A program made the position numbers and the translations under genes. Below are positions 52,047 through 63,624 of a DNA stretch of 64,000 bases, piece by piece; positions within the stretch are counted from its first letter, which is position 1, and the number at the start of each line of letters is the position of its first letter. The notes below the pieces were generated by a model. It was not told where the DNA came from. It was given only the letters and a program-made list of their open reading frames with translations, and ran no database searches. Source of the DNA: Berkiella sp963803015 (GTDB lineage: Bacteria; Pseudomonadota; Gammaproteobacteria; Berkiellales; Berkiellaceae); contig CAWDKV010000011.1 of the NCBI GenBank assembly GCA_963803015.1, positions 434,001 through 498,000 on the forward strand, in the 5' to 3' direction.

Positions 52047-52926
52047 TTTGCAAAGTTGCCAAGTATTCTTTAAAACGGTCACCTACTTCTTTATGTTTTA
52101 AACCAAAGGAAACGATGGCTTGCAGATAGCCAAATTTACTCCCACAATCGAAACGTGTTCCTTTAAATTGATAGGCATAAACAGATTCTTTTTCCAAAAG
52201 TTGACTAATTGCATCTGTTAATTGAATTTCACCACTTTTATCTGGCTGTACCTTTTCTAATAATGAAAAAATAGTAGGAGTCAAAACATAGCGTCCAACC
52301 ACACCAAATGAAGAGGGTGCATTTGCTAATTTTGGCTTTTCAACAATCCGACTTATTTTTTCAAGCTCACTGAGAGCTTTAATATTCTCATTAAAACCCA
52401 CAATACCATATTTTTCACTGTCTTCAGGTTTTATTTTTTGAATGCCGACAATACTGGATTGTACTGCTTCAAATTGTTCAATCATTTGTTTTAAACAAGC
52501 ATCGGTGGTTCCTTCAATTAAATCATCAGCTAATAGCACGGCAAAAGGCTCATTATCTACAATCCTTTTAGCGCATAAAATAGCATGACCTAAACCAAGA
52601 GGTGCATTTTGACGGATATAAACACAGGATATTCCCTTGGGAAGAATATTGTGTACAATTTCCAACAATTCATCTTTTCCCTGTTTTTTTAATTTTTCTT
52701 CTAATTCAAAACTACTGTCAAAATGATCTTCTATAGAGCGCTTGGTACTACTCGTGACAAAAATCATCTCTTTCACCCCAGCTGCAATCGCTTCTTCGAC
52801 TGCATATTGTATTAACGGCTTATCTACCACTGGCATCATTTCCTTGGGGTTGGCCTTAGTTGCGGGTAAAAAACGCACTCCCATCCCCGCTACCGGAAAG
52901 ACGGCCTTCTTTATAGCATTTTTCAT
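52039..52926 (-). CDS. galU: UTP-glucose-1-phosphate uridylyltransferase
   Basis: This protein has 295 residues with the full GalU set: AVFPVAGMGVRFLPATKANPKEM, VDKPLIQYAVEEAIAAG, VRQNAPLGLGHAIL-type loop (YIRQNAPLGLGHAILCA), FAVLLADDLI and GRYVLTPTIF. It makes UDP-glucose from UTP and glucose-1-phosphate. First gene of the galU-xfp-ATPase-ackA operon and divergent from the beta-glucan genes that would use UDP-glucose. Confidence 0.96.
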   Translation of the reverse strand: MKNAIKKAVFPVAGMGVRFLPATKANPKEMMPVVDKPLIQYAVEEAIAAGVKEMIFVTSSTKRSIEDHFDSSFELEEKLKKQGKDELLEIVHNILPKGISCVYIRQNAPLGLGHAILCAKRIVDNEPFAVLLADDLIEGTTDACLKQMIEQFEAVQSSIVGIQKIKPEDSEKYGIVGFNENIKALSELEKISRIVEKPKLANAPSSFGVVGRYVLTPTIFSLLEKVQPDKSGEIQLTDAISQLLEKESVYAYQFKGTRFDCGSKFGYLQAIVSFGLKHKEVGDRFKEYLATLQNG

Positions 52927-53115
52927 TTGATATTTTCCTAATTATTTTTAAAAATTTTTCTTATTTAGTTTAGCTTATGTTTTGCTGCGTTCTACCCTTT
53001 TTGCCAACACCCTCTTCGCATTTCAAATGCGCAAAGTTGTCTATACTTTTATATACAAATTTAAATCAGCAGCACTATAAATAACGCTAGTGTTGAAAAA
53101 TAGCGAAGATATCCA

Positions 53116-54447
53116 ATGATGCATAAAAAATTAACGATTGATGCCGAACTGGAAAAACTCCAATCTGAATCTTTTGACTATTTTTTACATGAGACGAATC
53201 TTGCTAACGGATTAATACTGGATAAGACCTCAGACAATTGGCCAGCAAGTATTGCCGCGACCGGCGTTGCTTTAGCATCTTATCCTGTTGCCGTGGAGCG
53301 TGGCTTTATGTCTCGCACCGCAGCAATAGAGCGCACTCTCACTACACTGCGTTTTTTCTGGAACAGTCCACAAGGCCCGGAACCTGATGCAACAGGCTAT
53401 AAAGGTTTTTATTATCATTTTCTTGACATGAAAACCGGACGACGTGCTTGGCAATGTGAATTATCCACCGTAGACACTGCATTTTTAATAGCTGGCATGT
53501 TAACAGCGAGTATTTACTTTGATGCTAATTCTGCTAAGGAACAAGAAATCCGAACCCTTGCCGAAGCACTTTATTGTCGCGTGGACTGGCAATGGGCACA
53601 AAACCAGGGTGACACGATAACGCATGGCTGGAAGCCAGAAAGTGGATTTCTGCCCTTTCGCTGGCAAGGATACGATGAAGCTATGCTGCTTTATATTTTA
53701 GGATTAGGTTCACCTACCTATCCTATACCTCAAAGCAGCTATACAGCGTGGGCCAATACTTATGAATGGAAAAATATTTACAACATCGATTATTTGTATT
53801 CTGGATCGCTTTTTACTCACCAACTCTCGCATATTTGGGTAGATTTTCGCCTTATTCAAGATGTCTATATGCGCGATAAAAAATGTGATTATTTTGAAAA
53901 CAGCCGACGAGCGACTTATATACAACAACAGTATGCTATCCGTAACCCTCTTGATTTTGTGGGTTATAGTGCATGTTGCTGGGGGATTACTGCCAGCGAT
54001 GGTCCAGGTTTTGAAGCGCTAAAACTAGATGGTATTGAACGCCAATTCTTCGATTATATTGCGCGCAGCGTACCTTACGGACCTGACGATGGCACTGTTG
54101 CGCCATGGGCTGCAATCTCCTCTTTGCCTTTTGCTCCAGAAATTGTGTTACCCATGATCGATCACTGCATTTATAAACTGAAACTCAAAGAGGGAAATCG
54201 CTACGGTTTTAAAGCGACATTCAACCTAACCTATAGAAGTAAGTCCTCTCCTTCTGGTTGGGTATCACCATGGCATTACGGCATAAATCAAGGACCTATT
54301 GTATTACTTATCGAAAATTATAGAACTGGCTTGTTGTGGCGTTTAATGCGAAGCTGCCCCTACCTTGTTAGCGGTCTCAAGCGTGCAGGCTTCACAGGAG
54401 GATATTTATCCGCTGAAAATGACGAGCCAAATAAGGACAAATTTTGA
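53116..54447 (+). CDS. GH144-type beta-1,2-glucanase (glucoamylase-like family)
   Basis: This protein has 443 residues in an (alpha/alpha)6 barrel. Family marks: FDYFLHETNLANGLILDKT, SIAATGVALASYPVAVERG, GYKGFYYHFLDMKTGRRAWQ, ELSTVDTAFLIAGML, GFLPFRWQGYDEAMLLYIL with the catalytic-region Glu, GSLFTHQLSHIWVDFR and CCWGITASDGPGF. GH144 enzymes cut beta-1,2-glucans. The usual signal peptide is missing (MMHKKLTIDAELEKL), so it may be cytoplasmic. It lies two bases before the frameshifted cyclic beta-1,2-glucan synthase, and the stop/start spacing (TGAAAATG) implies one operon. Confidence 0.85.
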   Translation: MMHKKLTIDAELEKLQSESFDYFLHETNLANGLILDKTSDNWPASIAATGVALASYPVAVERGFMSRTAAIERTLTTLRFFWNSPQGPEPDATGYKGFYYHFLDMKTGRRAWQCELSTVDTAFLIAGMLTASIYFDANSAKEQEIRTLAEALYCRVDWQWAQNQGDTITHGWKPESGFLPFRWQGYDEAMLLYILGLGSPTYPIPQSSYTAWANTYEWKNIYNIDYLYSGSLFTHQLSHIWVDFRLIQDVYMRDKKCDYFENSRRATYIQQQYAIRNPLDFVGYSACCWGITASDGPGFEALKLDGIERQFFDYIARSVPYGPDDGTVAPWAAISSLPFAPEIVLPMIDHCIYKLKLKEGNRYGFKATFNLTYRSKSSPSGWVSPWHYGINQGPIVLLIENYRTGLLWRLMRSCPYLVSGLKRAGFTGGYLSAENDEPNKDKF

Positions 54448-56370
54448 AAATGGATAATAAAACGCTGATGAGTAGCATTCAAGAATGGCTACACCTAAAA
54501 AGCAAAGTGTCAACTGAAGGCCTAGCTGAGCCGCCCATACCTGCAGAACTATTTAGTGCAGATCAGATGGAACGATCACGGCATCACTTTGGCATTATCG
54601 CATGAGCTTGCGCAAAAATCTGTGCCAGACATGTTGTTGCGTCGATTGGCCGATAGTGAAGCCACTTTAATCAAATCGTGCGAAATTTTGAATAATGAAG
54701 CTACAGCTCATAATAGCTTTTCACCCGCCAGAGAATGGTTGCTTGATAATTTTTACTTGATTCAAGAACAAATCCTCAATATTCGACGCCATCTACCAAA
54801 AGGATATGGTAGAGCATTACCACAATTAGCAGGCAGAATACCTGGGTATCCACGAATTTATGATATTGCTTTGCAAATCATTGAACACGGTGATGGGCGT
54901 TGGGATTTAGAAAATTTAAGTCGTTTTATTACTGCTTATCAAAGCGTCACGCCTCTAACGATTAGGGGAGTTGTGGGCCATTCCTATCACTTTGGGTGTC
55001 GCGTTGATTGAAAACCTGAGTAATGCGAGTAAGCGAATTGTCGCAGATAGAAATGATCGCAATCTTGCGAGCTATTGGGCAGATCGCATGATAGAAGTGG
55101 CTGTGTCAGAACCAAAGAAACTCGTCATTGTCATTGCTGATATGGCGCGTTCTGACCCGCCAATGAGCAGTGCTTTTGTAGCAGAATTGGCACGACGTTT
55201 ACAGGGTGCTGCTTTGTCTTTACCTCTTAGCTGGATTGAGCAACATTTAGCAGAAGAAGGATTACGATTGAACAGATTAGTTCAAGAAGAAAACAAACAA
55301 CAGGCAGCCAATCAAGTCACCGTCAGTAATAGTGTCGCTGGTTTACGACGTTTAAGTGAAGTAGATTGGCGTGATTTTGTTGAAGCGATGAGTGTGGTTG
55401 ATCAAACATTGCAGCAAGGATCCAACCGATACTTATGGCAAAATGGATTTTGGCACACGTGATCGTTACGCCATGTGGTGGAGCGTTTATCGCGTGCCAG
55501 TTTGCGTCTCAGAATCAGAAGTGGCCGATAGCTGCAATCAAGTTAGCAAAACAAAAGCAGACAGCATTACTGCAGGTGATAGTACTCATCCTGATCATGC
55601 CCGTTATTGTCATGTCGGTTTTTATCTCATTGACAAGGGATTACCACAACTGGAAAAAGCGCTGGGTGCATCCTGCTCTTTTTGGCAAAAATTTTGCCGA
55701 TTTGGTAAGAAATGGGCATTACGATCTATCTGGGATGTATTCTTCTTATTACAGGCGGATTAATTTATGGCTTACTATCAAAAGCAAATCAAGATGCGAT
55801 AAGTCAGTGCATGGCTTTGGGTATTAGGTATTGCTATTGCAATATGTGGCAGTCAACTTGCGTGTAGCTTTGGTTAATTTAGGTGCGACATTACTGGTCA
55901 AACCACAGCCGTTACCGCGAATGGATTTCTCTAAAGGCATTCCATCTGCATTTCGCACCTTGGTGGTGGTTCCAGCTATGTTGGGAAGTGCTAGCAGGAA
56001 TTGAATCATTGGTTGAAGCACTGGAAGTACGCTTTCTTGGCAATCGTGACAAACATTTGCATTTTGCTTTACTCACGGATTTCAATGATGCGCCAACAGA
56101 ACATATGCCAGAAGATGAGGCATTACTGACTTTAGCACAATAAGCTCATTGCTGCATCTAAATGCACATTATCTCCGGTAAAGAAAGATATTTTTTTTCT
56201 ATTCCACCGTCCTACGACAATGGAATGCCAGCGAAAATGTTTGGATGGGTAAAGAACGTAAACGCGGCAAATTAACCGATTTAAATAATTTCCTGACGAG
56301 GAAATATCGAGACGCCATTTTTCATTAATCGTCGGAAATATTGAGCCCCTAAGCTCAGATCAAATACGTG

Positions 56371-56942
56371 ATTACCTTAGATAGCGATACCCAATTACCG
56401 CGTGAGTCAGCGCAACAATTTATTGGAACCATGGCTCATCCACTCAACCGACCAAAGATATGACTTAGAGAAAACAAAGTGTAGTAGAGGGGTACGGTAT
56501 TTTACAGCCTCGCGTAGCTGAAGCGTTACCTAGTACAGGGTTAACTCGTTATGTGTGGCTTTGCGGTAGTGAATTTGGTATTGATCCTTATACCCGCACC
56601 GTCTCTGATGTCTATCAAGATGTATTTCATGAAGGATCATTCATAGGTAAAGGTATCTACGATGTTGATTTATTTCAACAAGTATTAGGACAACGTTTTC
56701 CAGACAATCATATTCTCAGCCATGATTTACTAGAAGGCTGCTACTTACGTTCTGGTTTTTTAAGCGATGTCCCTTTATATGAAAAGTCACCCAGCAGTTA
56801 TTTAGCAGATGCCAAACGACGTACCCGTTGGATCCGGGGAGATTGGCAAATTGCGGGTTGGATTATTACCACGCGTATTAGCCAATCATGGTCATCGCGT
56901 AGCGAATCCCTTATCCTTTTTGTCAAAATTAAAATTGTTTGA
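56371..56942 (+). pseudogene. GT84 glucosyltransferase segment of ndvB
   Basis: Readable pieces of the glucosyltransferase core: ITLDSDTQLPRESAQQFIGT (D-x-D donor-binding site) runs from 56371 to about 56453, then a frame change. RYVWLCGSEFGIDPYTRTVS and DVYQDVFHEGSFIGKGIYDV (from 56553) follow, then DAKRRTRWIRGDWQI, the (Q/R)xxRW-like element. A further shift follows near 56880. Without correct framing no active enzyme can be made. Confidence 0.85.
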
Positions 56943-57088
56943 TAATTTACGTCGCAGTCTAGTGCCAATGGCATTATTAGTACTGTTAATCTTAAATTGG
57001 ACAATATTACCAGAATCTTGGTTTTGGCTTGGTGTTATTGTCGCTATCGTAGTATTACCAGCTGTCATCAATACTTTCCTGGAATCTG

Positions 57089-59523
57089 GTGTGTAAGCCT
57101 CGCGACACACTGCCAAGTCAGCATTTTGCTCATATCATTCAAATTGTCTATCGACGTGCTGGGCAATTGATTTTATATTTAGCCTGTTTACCACATGAAG
57201 CCTGGTATAGCCTCAACGCTATTCTTATTACTTGCTGGCGCCTTGTTGTTTCAAAACGACATTTGTTAGAGTGGACCCCTTCTGATCAAGTGAACCAGCG
57301 TCTACAGGGCACACTCGCAGAATGGATAGCTAGTATGTGGATGGGCCCAGCCGCAGCATTGATTGCTATTGGCATACTCGTGCTAGAGGGAAGATTTGAT
57401 TCTTTGTTATTTGCTTCCCCCTTGTTGGTGCTTTGGCTCATTTCCCCTTTCATGGCACGTTGGTTGAGTTTACCGTTTCAACGAAAAGAGCCCAAGCTCG
57501 ATCCATCTCAAATACGCTTTTTACATAGGATGGCGCGTAAAACTTGGTCATTTTTTGAAACCTTTATTACCGCAGAAGATCATTGGCTGCCACCTGATAA
57601 TTACCAAGAAGCACCTGTAGAAGCTTTAGCGCGGCGCACTTCACCAACCAATATGGGTTTGGCATTACTGGCTAATTTGACTGCTTATGATTTTGGATAT
57701 ATTAACATTAGTCAATTACTGACACGTACAGCAAATGCCCTAGCAAACAATGACTAACCTTGAACAATATCGCGGTCATTTATATAACTGGTACAACACT
57801 GAAACACTTGCGCCCTTATTACCGCGTTATATTTCTACTGTTGATAGCGGAAATCTAGCAGGTCACCTTTTGACCTTGCGACAAGGTTTACTAGCGCTTC
57901 CAGATGATCCCTTACTGAGTACGCGATACTTAGATGGTTTAGAAGATACTTGGGATATTTTGACTACATCCACTATTGAGCCGCATCCTTTACCACTCAC
58001 GCATTTTCAACAATTGCTTAAAGAAGCACAGGCCTCATTTACAACCAGTTGGTCCCATGCTTTGGCCCATTGCAATCAACTGTATCAGGCTGCAGAACAT
58101 ATTGCTACGCTGATGGCGTCACCTGATGCATCATCAAACGAAGTAGCTATCTGGTCAAACAAATTACTCTTACAATGTCAAGCTTTCTTGGACGAAATAA
58201 AATTATTTGTAGCTTTTCCTGAATTAAAGGCAAATGCCTCTTTGCATGATGTCGCAAGCCTCACGGCAGAGCTTGCAGAAATGAGTCCAGCACAAAAAGA
58301 AGCCATCGATCACGCTAAAGAAAACCTTTCCTTAATTAAAGTCACAGCCTCTCAAGCATTTTCTTTAGCGCAAATGGATATTGAGTTTTCTTTACGATGA
58401 AGCTAGCCATTTAATGACGATAGGTTTTAATGTTGATGAACAGCAAACCGATCCCAGCAGTTATGATTTGCTTTCTTCTGAAGCGCGTCTAGGTAATTTC
58501 GTTGCAATTGCGCAAGGACAAGTGCAGCAAGAAAGCTGGTTTGCATTAGGCCGGCTGCTTAGTCTCAAGCGGAGGAGAGCCTGTCCTGATCTCGTGGAGT
58601 GGTTCGATGTTTGAGTATTTAATGCCACTACTGGTCATGCCTACTTATCGCGATACATTGCTTGATCAAACTTATCGTGCAGCGGTTAACCGACAAATTA
58701 CTTATGGTAAACAACGTGGCGTGCCATGGGGGGTATCTGAATCAGGTTTTAATGCTGTTGATACGCAATTCAATTATTTGTATCGCGCATTTGGTGTGCC
58801 TGGATTAGGCCTAAAGCGCGGCCTGGAAGAAGACTTGGTCATTGCTCCCTATGCGAGTGTCATGGCATTTATGGTTGCACCGGAAGAGGCCTGCCTCAAT
58901 TTGCAACGATTAGCAAACAGAAAATGCGTTAGGCAAGATTTGGTTTTTATGAAGCTATTGATTTTACACGATCACGCTTACCTCATGATGCCAAAAGAGG
59001 ATTAGTTCGCTCCTTTATGTCGCATCATCAAGGAATGAGCTTTTTAGCGCTTTCATATTTATTACATGAACAACCCATGCAACAACGTTTTATCGCCGAT
59101 CCCTTATTTCAAGCGACTTTACTTTTATTGCAAGAACGTATCCCCAAACCCACAGCGTTGTATTTACAAATACCTAAAGCGCTCAATGCCAGTGCTGTAG
59201 CCAGTCGTCCTGAAGCATCAATGCGGGTATTTAATAGTCCTAATACCCATACGCCACAAGTTCAACTGCTCTCTAATGGCCGTTATCATGTGGTGCTAAC
59301 ACAAGCCGGTGGTGGTTACAGCCGTTGGAAAGATATCGCAGTGACCAGATGGCGTGAAGACAGTACTTGTGATAATTGGGGATTGTTTAGTTATATCCGG
59401 GATGTTGCGACTGGCGATTTTTGGTCGACTACTTATCAACCCACTGCAGGCACTGTAAAGAATTTTAAAGCCGTATTTTCCGAAGCGCATGCTGGATTTC
59501 ATCGTCATGCTCTAGGGCTCTGA
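57089..59523 (+). pseudogene. Glycoamylase-like (cyclisation) segment of ndvB
   Basis: Four successive frames (57089-57757, 57750-58400, 58381-58614, 58607-59005), then 59017-59523, together spell the central domain: TWSFFETFITAEDHWLPPDN, RRTSPTNMGLALLANLTAYD, GVPWGVSESGFNAVDTQFNY, GLKRGLEEDLVIAPYASVMA and MSHHQGMSFLALSYLLHEQP. Adjacent frames overlap by only a few codons, showing simple one- or two-base slips rather than rearrangement. Confidence 0.85.
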
Positions 59524-60474
59524 TATGCATACTGAAATCGTGGTCTCTCCAGAAGATGATATAGAGTTTCGACGATTACGTATTCATAATCATACCAAGA
59601 TTGGCCCGCACGATTGAATTTACCAGTTACGGCGAAATCGTTTTGGCACCTCAAACAGCTGATCAAGCACAACCTGCTTTTAGCAATTTATTTGTTGAAA
59701 CTGAAATTTTGACCGATAAACAAGCTATTTTAGCCACGCGCCGGCCGCAAGATTCAGCACAAAGCCACCCTGGCTATGTCATCTCCTTAATGTGAGTAGC
59801 AAACAAGAATTTAGCTTATCTTTTGAAACTGATCGCTCACGTTTCGTCGGTCGTGGCCGTACCTTAGCCTCTCCTCTTGCCATGACAGAAGCAAGGTGCT
59901 CTCTCCAATACTCAAGGTGCCGTCTTAGATCCCATTGTCGCTATTCGTTGCCAATTAACGCTTGAGCCTGGTGCCATTGTCACCTTTGATCTGCTAACCG
60001 GTATAGCGGATACGCGTGAACAATGTGTCGCCTTGGTTGAAAAATACCATGATCGCCGTTTGGCAAACCGTATTTTTGGGTTAGCATGGACATACGGCCA
60101 AGTATTATTGCATCAACTTAATATTTCTGAAGCGGATACGCAACTCTATGGCAGATTGGCTGGCGCTATCATTTATTCAAGTAATACCAGGCGAGCAGAT
60201 CCGAGTATCCTGGCCAGTAATCGGCGTGGACAATCCGGTTTATGGGGTTATTCCATTTCTGGAGATTTACCCATTGTATTATTGTATATCGAAGATGCAG
60301 CGAACATTGATCTCATGCGCGATTCATTCATGCACAAGCTTATTGGCGACGCAAAGGCTTAGCAGTCGATTTGGTTATCATGAATGAAGAGCATATGAGC
60401 TACCGACAAACATTACAAGATCAAATCATGAGCTTGTCACGACTAGTACGACGACAGACCATGCAGGCAGTATT

Positions 60475-63078
60475 GTGGTGCGTATTGCAGAGCAGGTACC
60501 ACTAGAAGATGCCATCTTATTGCAATCGGTGGCACGCGTCATTCTCTCCGATAAGCGTGGGACCTTGAAAGAACAACTCAGCCGCCGTCGTGTGAGCCCC
60601 CCTGTCATACCTGATTTACCTATCAGCAAATCGCCGCGCAGCACTTTGAATCAAGAACTTGCTCCTCTCTCGCAAGATTTACACTTTTTTAACGGCTATG
60701 GTGGGTTCACCCATGCGGGGGATGAATATATTATTAGGTTAGTCGATGGCGCTCCCACACTTGCTCCTTGGGCGAATGTGCTCGCTAATCCCAAGTTTGG
60801 TACCTTGGTATCAGAAAGCGGCCAAGGCTACACTTGGACAGAAAATGCACATGAATTTCGGCTAACGCCTTGGGACAACGATCCGCTACAAGATTCTGCA
60901 GGAGAAGCCTTTTATCTGCGTGATGATGAAACTGGAGAGATTTGGTCACCAACAGCTTTGCCTTGCCGAGGACGGGGTGATTATCAAACGCGCCATGGTT
61001 TTGGTTACAGTGTCTTTGAACATATTGAAGACGGCATCCATTCAGAACTATGGATATATGTCGCCTCAGATGCTCCTATAAAATTTGCCGTGTTAAAAAT
61101 ACGTAATGATTCTGGGCGCAATCGTAAACTATCTGCTACAGGTTATGTCAGCTGGGTGCTGGGAGATCTCCGAGATAAAAATGCCATGCATGTGGTAACA
61201 GAGCTATCAAAAAATGGCGTTATTTTAGCGCAAAACCACTATAACACGGAGTTTGGTGAGCGCACCGCTTTTTTTGATGCGGCCACCTCAAATTTAGAAT
61301 TAAATGCACGCACTGTCACAGCAGATCGAGCTGAATTTCTTGGCCGCAACGGATCACTGAAACAACCCACAGCCTTGAAACGCAAACGTTTATCAGGACG
61401 TGTAGGAGCAGGATTAGATCCTTGCGGCGCTATTCAATTATCCTTTGATTTGGCAAAAAGCAAGACACGTGACATTGTCTTTACTTTAGGGGCCGGCAAA
61501 GATAAACAAGAAGCTGAGGCTGTAGCGCAACAATATTATGGCGTGACTGCAGCTCAATCTGCTCTGGCATCAGTTCGTCAACATTGGCAACAAACCCTTG
61601 GCGTAACCCAAGTAGAAACCCCTGATCCTGCGGTTAATCTCTTGGCTAATGGCTGGTTGTTATATCAAGTCTTGTCAAGCAGATTATGGGGACGCAGCGG
61701 CTATTATCAATCTTCTGGTGCATTCGGTTTTCGAGATCAATTACAAGATGTGATGTCGTTGACCCATGTTGCCCCTAATCTCTTCCGTAATCATTTATTA
61801 CTCTGTGCTGCCCATCAGTTTGAGATGGGAGATGTCCAACATTGGTGGCATCCGCCGCAAGGCCGTGGCGTGCGTACGCGTTGTTCAGATGACTATCTAT
61901 GGCTGCCTTTTGCGCTTTGCCATTATATCGAAGCAACAGGTGATATGACTATACTCGATGAAGCCATGCCCTTCCTCCAAGGCCGCCCTCTCAAAGCAGA
62001 AGAAGAGTCCTATTACGAGTTACCAACCATTGGAAATGAGGTGATTAACCTGTATCAACATGCGGTACGAGCTATTAACAATGGCTTAAAGTATGGTGTA
62101 CATGGTTTACCCCTCATGGGCTCTGGTGACTGGAATGATGGCATGAACATGGTAGGCAAAGAAGGTAAAGGCGAAAGCGTTTGGCTGGCATTTTTCTTGT
62201 ATAAGGTACTCAAACAGTTTTCTTCCTTAGCCACACGTCGTGGGGATAATGCTTTCGCGACCTTCTGCGATGCTGAAAGCAAAAAATTACAACAACAGAT
62301 AGAGGCCAATGGTTGGGATGGAGAATGGTACCGTCGGGCTTACTTTGATGATGGCACACCTTTGGGCTCTGCTAGTAATAGTGAATGTCAAATTGATTCT
62401 ATAGCACAAAGTTGGTCAGTATTATCAGGCGCTGCTGATCCTACGCGTGCTAAACAAGCTATGGATGCGCTTAACCATCATTTGGTGAATGCAGAAGACG
62501 GCATAATCAAACTACTCACGCCACCATTTGATAAATCAATACCCAATCCTGGTTATATTCAGGGATATGTGCCTGGGATCCGTGAAAATGGGGGTCAATA
62601 TACACATGCTGCGGTTTGGGCCGCGATGGCCTTTGCTGAATTAGGCGACACTCAAACTGCTTGGGATCTTTTTCAGCTGCTCAATCCAATTAACCACGGT
62701 CGTACTCTGACTGAAATTCAGCGCTATAAAATTGAGCCCTATGTTCTAGCCGGCGATGTATATAGCGTGCCCCCTCATGTTGGTCGAGGCGGCTGGAGTT
62801 GGTATACGGGATCTGCCGGTTGGTTATATAGGCTTATTATTGAAAGTTTACTTGGGATCCAGCTGAAAGAAGGTAAACAATTACATATGATCCCTATTTT
62901 ACCTGACAATTGGGACGGATTTAAGTTGGATTATAAGTATGGTAATACAGTATATAAAATAACCATTAGCCGTGCTTCAGGTAAAACAGGGATCACCCTA
63001 GACCAAAGGCCATTAACTGAAAATTTTATTACATTACAGGATGATGGACAGGAACATATTGTGACATTAAGCATTTAA
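60475..63078 (+). pseudogene. GH94 C-terminal segment of ndvB (867 codons open)
   Basis: The longest unbroken part. Glycoside-phosphorylase family 94 marks: FFNGYGGFTHAGDEYIIRL, GRSGYYQSSGAFGFRDQLQD, HWWHPPQGRGVRTRCSDDYL, MGSGDWNDGMNMVGKEGKGE with the catalytic Asp, and HVGRGGWSWYTGSAGWLYRL. In Cgs this domain trims glucan length by phosphorolysis. It has no good ribosome binding site of its own at 60475, so independent expression as a free beta-1,2-glucan phosphorylase is possible but not shown. Confidence 0.85.
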
Positions 63079-63102
63079 GATTAATAAAAAGAGACAAATA
63101 CT

Positions 63103-63624
63103 TTAATTCTTAAGAATCCATTCCACAGCTTCGGCTAAAGAATGGACAGTATAATCTGCAGGCGGATTTGGTTTTTGCTCTAAGTAGCCTCTATCAATCC
63201 AGATTGTGCGGCATGGTGCATTTTGCCCTGCTCCCACATCACGCCACCTGTCACCAATCATAAAACTCAAGGTTAAATCAATATTATATTTTTGAGTTGC
63301 TTCTAATAAAAGCCCTGGCTTGGGTTTGTAGCAATCACTGTTTTCTGAATAACAAATAAAAACATCATCCAAGGGTAAATCGTGACGAATTTTATTATAA
63401 ATTGCATCAACATCAGCTTGGGTCATCAAACCTCGTTCAATATCTGGTTTATTGGTCACACAAATCAGCAAATACCCCGCTGATTTTAATTTATCGAGTG
63501 CAGGCTTAACCTCATTAGGAATTTCTAATTCGCTGAGTGTTGTCGGCGCGACAGGATTGCCGTTCTTAATAATCGCTGTATTTAAAACACCATCCGAATC
63601 AAGAAAAATAGCTTTTGTTGTCAT
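63103..63624 (-). CDS. HAD-IIIA phosphatase (GmhB-like)
   Basis: This protein has 173 residues. Motif I is FLDSDGVLNTAI with Asp nucleophile and acid/base Asp; motif II is ICVTNKPDIERG; motif III/IV is YKPKPGLLLEATQKY then MIGDRWRDVGAGQNA. Layout and length fit D-glycero-D-manno-heptose-1,7-bisphosphate 7-phosphatase or histidinol-phosphatase-type enzymes. The zinc-binding Cys/His loop of GmhB is only partly present (ICYSENSDCYKPKPG, no His), so the exact sugar substrate is uncertain. ATG 63624 overlaps the pgl stop (ATGA). Confidence 0.85.
   Translation of the reverse strand: MTTKAIFLDSDGVLNTAIIKNGNPVAPTTLSELEIPNEVKPALDKLKSAGYLLICVTNKPDIERGLMTQADVDAIYNKIRHDLPLDDVFICYSENSDCYKPKPGLLLEATQKYNIDLTLSFMIGDRWRDVGAGQNAPCRTIWIDRGYLEQKPNPPADYTVHSLAEAVEWILKN

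Larger units (their letters stand above)
54450..63078 (+). pseudogene. ndvB: Cyclic beta-1,2-glucan synthase, full-length but multiply frameshifted
   Basis: One 8.6-kb gene of about 2,870 codons, matching NdvB/Cgs (about 2,800), is broken by at least a dozen small indels; neighbouring genes are intact. From ATG 54450 it reads SADQMER, then one extra base near 54565, then HGITLALSHELAQ. An extra A near 54963 separates SVTPLTI from LWAIPITLGVALIENL. More shifts occur near 55450, 55500, 55850, 56150, 56550, 56880, 57090, 57750, 58385, 58605, 59010, 59525, 59800, 60360 and 60475. Order of parts: N-terminal helical region, membrane segments, GT84 (LDSDTQLPRESAQQFIG at about 56377), glycoamylase-like cyclisation domain (57500-59500) and GH94 end. 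The intact enzyme polymerises and cyclises UDP-glucose at the inner membrane. It appears a little richer in G+C than its neighbours (27 of 60 at 61681-61740). Confidence 0.93.

Noticed and set aside
55435..55827. Independent 130-residue protein with hydrophobic stretches
   Set aside because: It overlaps the correct ndvB frame (HVGFYLIDKGLPQLEKAL at about 55610-55665) and is a product of the frameshifts.
54556..60362. Series of ten or more small independent genes
   Set aside because: Joined in order they spell one cyclic beta-1,2-glucan synthase, so separate genes are not credible.
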